From: an uncultured Prevotella sp.
GTDB lineage: Bacteria; Bacteroidota; Bacteroidia; Bacteroidales; Bacteroidaceae
NCBI GenBank assembly: GCA_944319915.1
Contig: CALUEY010000008.1
Span: 1-64,000, forward strand
Direction of reading: 5' to 3'
DNA: 64,000 bases
Program-made: the position numbers and the translations under genes
Shown here: one piece after another, positions 61,351-64,000 of the stretch
Layout of the letters: each line of letters begins with the position of its first letter
Position numbering within the stretch: position 1 is the first letter of the stretch
The notes under the pieces: model-generated
Told to the model about the DNA's origin: nothing
The model's input: the letters and a program-made list of their open reading frames with translations, nothing else
Databases searched by the model: none

Positions 61351-63443
61351 GAACCATTGACACCAAGCAGGCGAAGGCAGCGGCAAGGGTGGCCGCAGTA
61401 AACGTATGCCGCCTCGTGGCGGCAGCCACGTTCGTGCTGTCGGGATTCGTAAAGGCCGTCGACCCCACAGGCACGCAATACAAGATACGCGACTACCTCG
61501 AGGCTTGGCACCTGGCACAGTACGCACCCGACTTCATCACCCTCGCCGCCTCGGTGGCCATCGCGGCGGTGGAGTTCGTCATAGGCATCTGCCTGCTCTT
61601 CGCCATGCACCGCCGGGCCACGTCGCGCCTGCTGCTGCTCATAATGGCCGTGTTCACGCCGCTCACGCTATGGCTCGCCATAGCCAACCCCATAAGCGAC
61701 TGCGGCTGCTTCGGCGACGCGGTGAAGCTAACCAACTGGCAGACGTTCTGGAAAAACGTGGCGCTGCTGGCCATGGCCATAGTGCTGGCACGCCGGCCGC
61801 TCGACATGGCGCGCTTCATCAGCCGCACCAACCAGTGGATAGCGCTCAACTACTCGGCACTGTTCATCCTCGCCGTCTCGGGGCTGAGCCTATACAGCCT
61901 GCCGCAGTTCGACTTCAGGCCCTACCACGTGGGCGCCGACATACGCCGCGGCATGGAGATTCCGCCGGGAGCACCGCAGCCGCAGTTCGAGACCACGTTC
62001 ATAATGGAGAAAAACGGCGAGAGGCGCGAGTTCTCGCTCGACAACTACCCCGACTCCACATGGACATTTGTGGACAGCAAGACCGTGCAGACGGCCGAGG
62101 GATACGTGCCGCCCATACACGACTTCTCCATCACACAGCGCGACAACGGCGAGGACATCACGCAGCAGGTGCTCGGCAACAAGGGCTACACCTTCCTGCT
62201 CGTGGCCCCCCACCTGGAGCAGGCCGACGACAGCAACCTCGACCTCATCAACCAGATATACGAGTACGCAATAGAGCATGGCTACCCATTCTACTGCCTC
62301 ACCGCCAGCACCGAGCGGGCCATAGCGCGCTGGAGAGACATCACGGGCGCCGAATACCCGTTCTGCTCTACCGACGAAACAACCCTACAGACCGTCATCA
62401 GGAGCAACCCTGGCCTGGTGCTCATCAAGGACGGAAAGGTGGTGCGGAAGTGGAGCCACAACCTTCTGCCCGACGAATACCAGCTCAACGGGCGCCTGGA
62501 GGACATCGAGCTGGGCCGACCGCCGCAGCAGACCAACGCGCAGAAGGCGCTCACAATAGCGCTGTGGTTCGTGCTGCCGCTGCTCCTGCTCACCCTCGCC
62601 GACAGACTGTGGGCATGGACCAAGTTCGTGAAGAAGAAAGAACAGCAAACCAAGATATACAAACTTTTAAAACGGAAGAAAATGAGAAAGAAAATCGTGG
62701 CAGGCAACTGGAAGATGAACATGAACCTGCAAGACGGCGTGGCCCTGGCAAAGGAGCTTAACGAAACGCTGAAAGCCGACAAGCCCAACTGCGGAGTCAT
62801 CATCTGCACACCATTCATCCACCTTGCAAGCATTGCGCAGCTGCTCGACCAGGACGTTATCGCCCTCGGCGCCGAGAACTGCGCCGACAAGGAAAAAGGC
62901 GCCTACACGGGCGAGGTCTCGGCCGAGATGGTGAAGAGCACTGGCGCCCAGTACGTAATACTGGGGCACTCGGAGCGCCGCGGTTACTACGGCGAAACGC
63001 CCGAGATATTAAAGGAGAAGGTGCTGCTCGCACTGAAGAACGGGCTCAAGGTGATATTCTGCATCGGCGAGAGCCTCGAGGAACGCGAGCAGGGCAAGCA
63101 GAACGAGGTGGTGAAGGCCGAGCTTGAGGGCAGCGTGTTCAACCTCACCGCCGACGAGTTCAAGGACATCATCGTGGCCTACGAACCCATCTGGGCAATA
63201 GGCACGGGCAAGACGGCCACCGCCGAGCAGGCCGAGGAGATACACGCTTACATCCGCAGCACCATAGCTGAGCGCTACGGCAACGACGTGGCCGAGCAGA
63301 CCACCATCCTCTACGGCGGAAGCTGCAAGGCCAGCAACGCCCCCGAGCTGTTCGCCAAGCCCGACATCGACGGCGGGCTCATCGGCGGGGCTTCGCTCAA
63401 GGCAGCCGACTTCAAGGGCATCATCGACGCCTGGAAGAAATAA
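61347..63443 (+). CDS. tpiA: DoxX/MauE-type membrane protein fused to triosephosphate isomerase
   Basis: This open frame of 698 codons joins two proteins usually separate in Bacteroidales. Residues about 1-445 are a DoxX/MauE-type membrane protein with four N-terminal helices, the conserved [22 protein letters not shown] segment and a C-terminal thioredoxin-like or soluble domain. Residues 446-698 are a complete triosephosphate isomerase: GNWKMN, catalytic His in LGHSERR, Glu in [15 protein letters not shown] and the phosphate-binding YGGS. No stop lies between. The join (about [17 protein letters not shown]) looks like translated leader, so a lost stop, or a single-base error in the T4A4 run at 62665-62672, could explain it. 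The isomerase start would then be 62682. Confidence 0.8.
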   Translation: MRTIDTKQAKAAARVAAVNVCRLVAAATFVLSGFVKAVDPTGTQYKIRDYLEAWHLAQYAPDFITLAASVAIAAVEFVIGICLLFAMHRRATSRLLLLIMAVFTPLTLWLAIANPISDCGCFGDAVKLTNWQTFWKNVALLAMAIVLARRPLDMARFISRTNQWIALNYSALFILAVSGLSLYSLPQFDFRPYHVGADIRRGMEIPPGAPQPQFETTFIMEKNGERREFSLDNYPDSTWTFVDSKTVQTAEGYVPPIHDFSITQRDNGEDITQQVLGNKGYTFLLVAPHLEQADDSNLDLINQIYEYAIEHGYPFYCLTASTERAIARWRDITGAEYPFCSTDETTLQTVIRSNPGLVLIKDGKVVRKWSHNLLPDEYQLNGRLEDIELGRPPQQTNAQKALTIALWFVLPLLLLTLADRLWAWTKFVKKKEQQTKIYKLLKRKKMRKKIVAGNWKMNMNLQDGVALAKELNETLKADKPNCGVIICTPFIHLASIAQLLDQDVIALGAENCADKEKGAYTGEVSAEMVKSTGAQYVILGHSERRGYYGETPEILKEKVLLALKNGLKVIFCIGESLEEREQGKQNEVVKAELEGSVFNLTADEFKDIIVAYEPIWAIGTGKTATAEQAEEIHAYIRSTIAERYGNDVAEQTTILYGGSCKASNAPELFAKPDIDGGLIGGASLKAADFKGIIDAWKK
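62682..63443 (+). other. Triosephosphate isomerase part of the fusion
   Basis: An ATG at 62682 begins a normal-length (253-residue) triosephosphate isomerase ([13 protein letters not shown]). It is preceded by an A-rich stretch of the kind found before starts in this organism, so independent translation from this ATG is possible even if the upstream frame stays open. Confidence 0.7.
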
Positions 63444-63467
63444 CGCCACCAACAACGGATACTTGCG

Positions 63468-63505
63468 GGCGCAGCGCGGTGTGGCGCTCACACCGGCGCT
63501 GCGCC
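63468..63505 (+). terminator. Long GC-rich hairpin after tpiA
   Basis: GGCGCAGCGC then GGTGT (63468-63482) pairs with ACACC then GGCGCTGCGCC (63490-63505), with one bulged G. It lies 24 bases after the isomerase stop. No T run follows, so it may be a processing or weak termination site between the isomerase and the SPOR-protein gene. Confidence 0.5.
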
Positions 63506-63552
63506 TTCGGCAAGGCCTACGCAAACACCCAAACGCACTAAACCACGACCCG

Positions 63553-64000
63553 ATGACTATACGATTCGCCGCCACAACCATGCTGCTGGCCTGCCTCTGC
63601 GGCGCGGCCTCAGCCCAGACGTTCACCCAACGGCTGCAAAAGAGTGTGAAGAACCAAGGCTCTGTGACCGTTACCCAAAGTGCCGAGATCGACGAATTGG
63701 TAAACGGCTCGTGGCACAAGGCCAACACGCAGCGCACCACTGCCGCCACGGCAGCGGCCACGGCGGACAGCGGGGCAACCCACGCCACGCCCAGGGGCCA
63801 CGCCGCCGACAAGCCGGCCACCGACGCCACGTCACACGGCAACGCAAATGCCGACGCCCGCGCCGAGGCAACCGAGACGGCCGAGGCGCCAGCAGTGGAC
63901 ACCCGCAAGAAGGTGATGCGCCGGGCATACAAGGTGGACGGATACCGCGTGCAGGCCTTCGCAGGGGGCAACACCCGCCGCGACCGCCAGGAGGCGGAAC
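63553..64000 (+). CDS. SPOR domain protein, 3' end outside window
   Basis: The first 149 residues are visible. A signal peptide covers about residues 1-22 (AASAQ). Then come a short helical region with VTQSAEIDELVNG and a long Ala/Thr/Asp-rich, probably disordered linker (about 55-115). Residues after about 120 (KKVMRRAYKVDGYRVQAFAGGNTRRDRQEA) match the start of a SPOR domain, which binds septal peptidoglycan. The common gene order with triosephosphate isomerase in Bacteroidales supports the call. The C-terminus lies beyond position 64000. Confidence 0.8.
   Translation, partial: MTIRFAATTMLLACLCGAASAQTFTQRLQKSVKNQGSVTVTQSAEIDELVNGSWHKANTQRTTAATAAATADSGATHATPRGHAADKPATDATSHGNANADARAEATETAEAPAVDTRKKVMRRAYKVDGYRVQAFAGGNTRRDRQEAE

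Overview
The window is a chromosomal segment of a GC-rich member of the Bacteroidales (phylum Bacteroidota), most like the Prevotellaceae or Muribaculaceae; I cannot name the genus. The evidence is promoters of the Bacteroidota type (TTTG, 19-20 nt, TAnnTTTG), no consistent Shine-Dalgarno sequences, the type IX secretion proteins PorU and PorV, DUF4369/TlpA-like, OmpA and von Willebrand factor A lipoproteins, and the gene order rplM-rpsI-rpsB-tsf.

Layout. Positions 1-6230 are clearly more AT-rich than the rest and look like an acquired island. It holds an unknown gene, a broken rhuM-like gene and a 1624-residue exonuclease/RecQ/UvrD helicase. From about 6.4 to 31 kb lies mostly housekeeping DNA: a secreted decarboxylase-cupin fusion, a cyclophilin-like protein, a split chromate transporter, purL, a purine deaminase, a strong candidate for a structured non-coding RNA (13952-14234), a FAH-family/porU/porV/ispF cluster, envelope proteins, nhaA and a translation operon. 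From 31 to 42 kb come rnhA, argS, a three-gene glycan-degrading operon (helical-barrel protein, GH2, GH28), a DedA protein and an rRNA/tRNA methyltransferase. From 42 to 54.7 kb come a Dna2-like nuclease-helicase, a complete RND efflux operon with an LpxA-type acyltransferase at its end, and a tRNA nucleotidyltransferase. From 55.3 kb to the end come a lipoprotein gene overlapping a complete type III restriction-modification system, a DUF1599 protein, a DoxX-type membrane protein fused in frame to triosephosphate isomerase, and the start of a SPOR-domain protein.

The most unusual signals are not in genes. Four long intergenic regions (about 33.5, 41.2, 46.2 and 55.0 kb) each carry three to five units of a degenerate repeat with an exact 22-bp period and the core ACnGGCCGTTT. 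Two promoters (purL and the Dna2-like gene) share a conserved two-block element placed directly downstream of the -7 box. The candidate RNA at 13952-14234 has its own promoter, two GNRA-type tetraloop hairpins and a terminator. I saw no tRNA, rRNA, transposase, integrase or CRISPR array.
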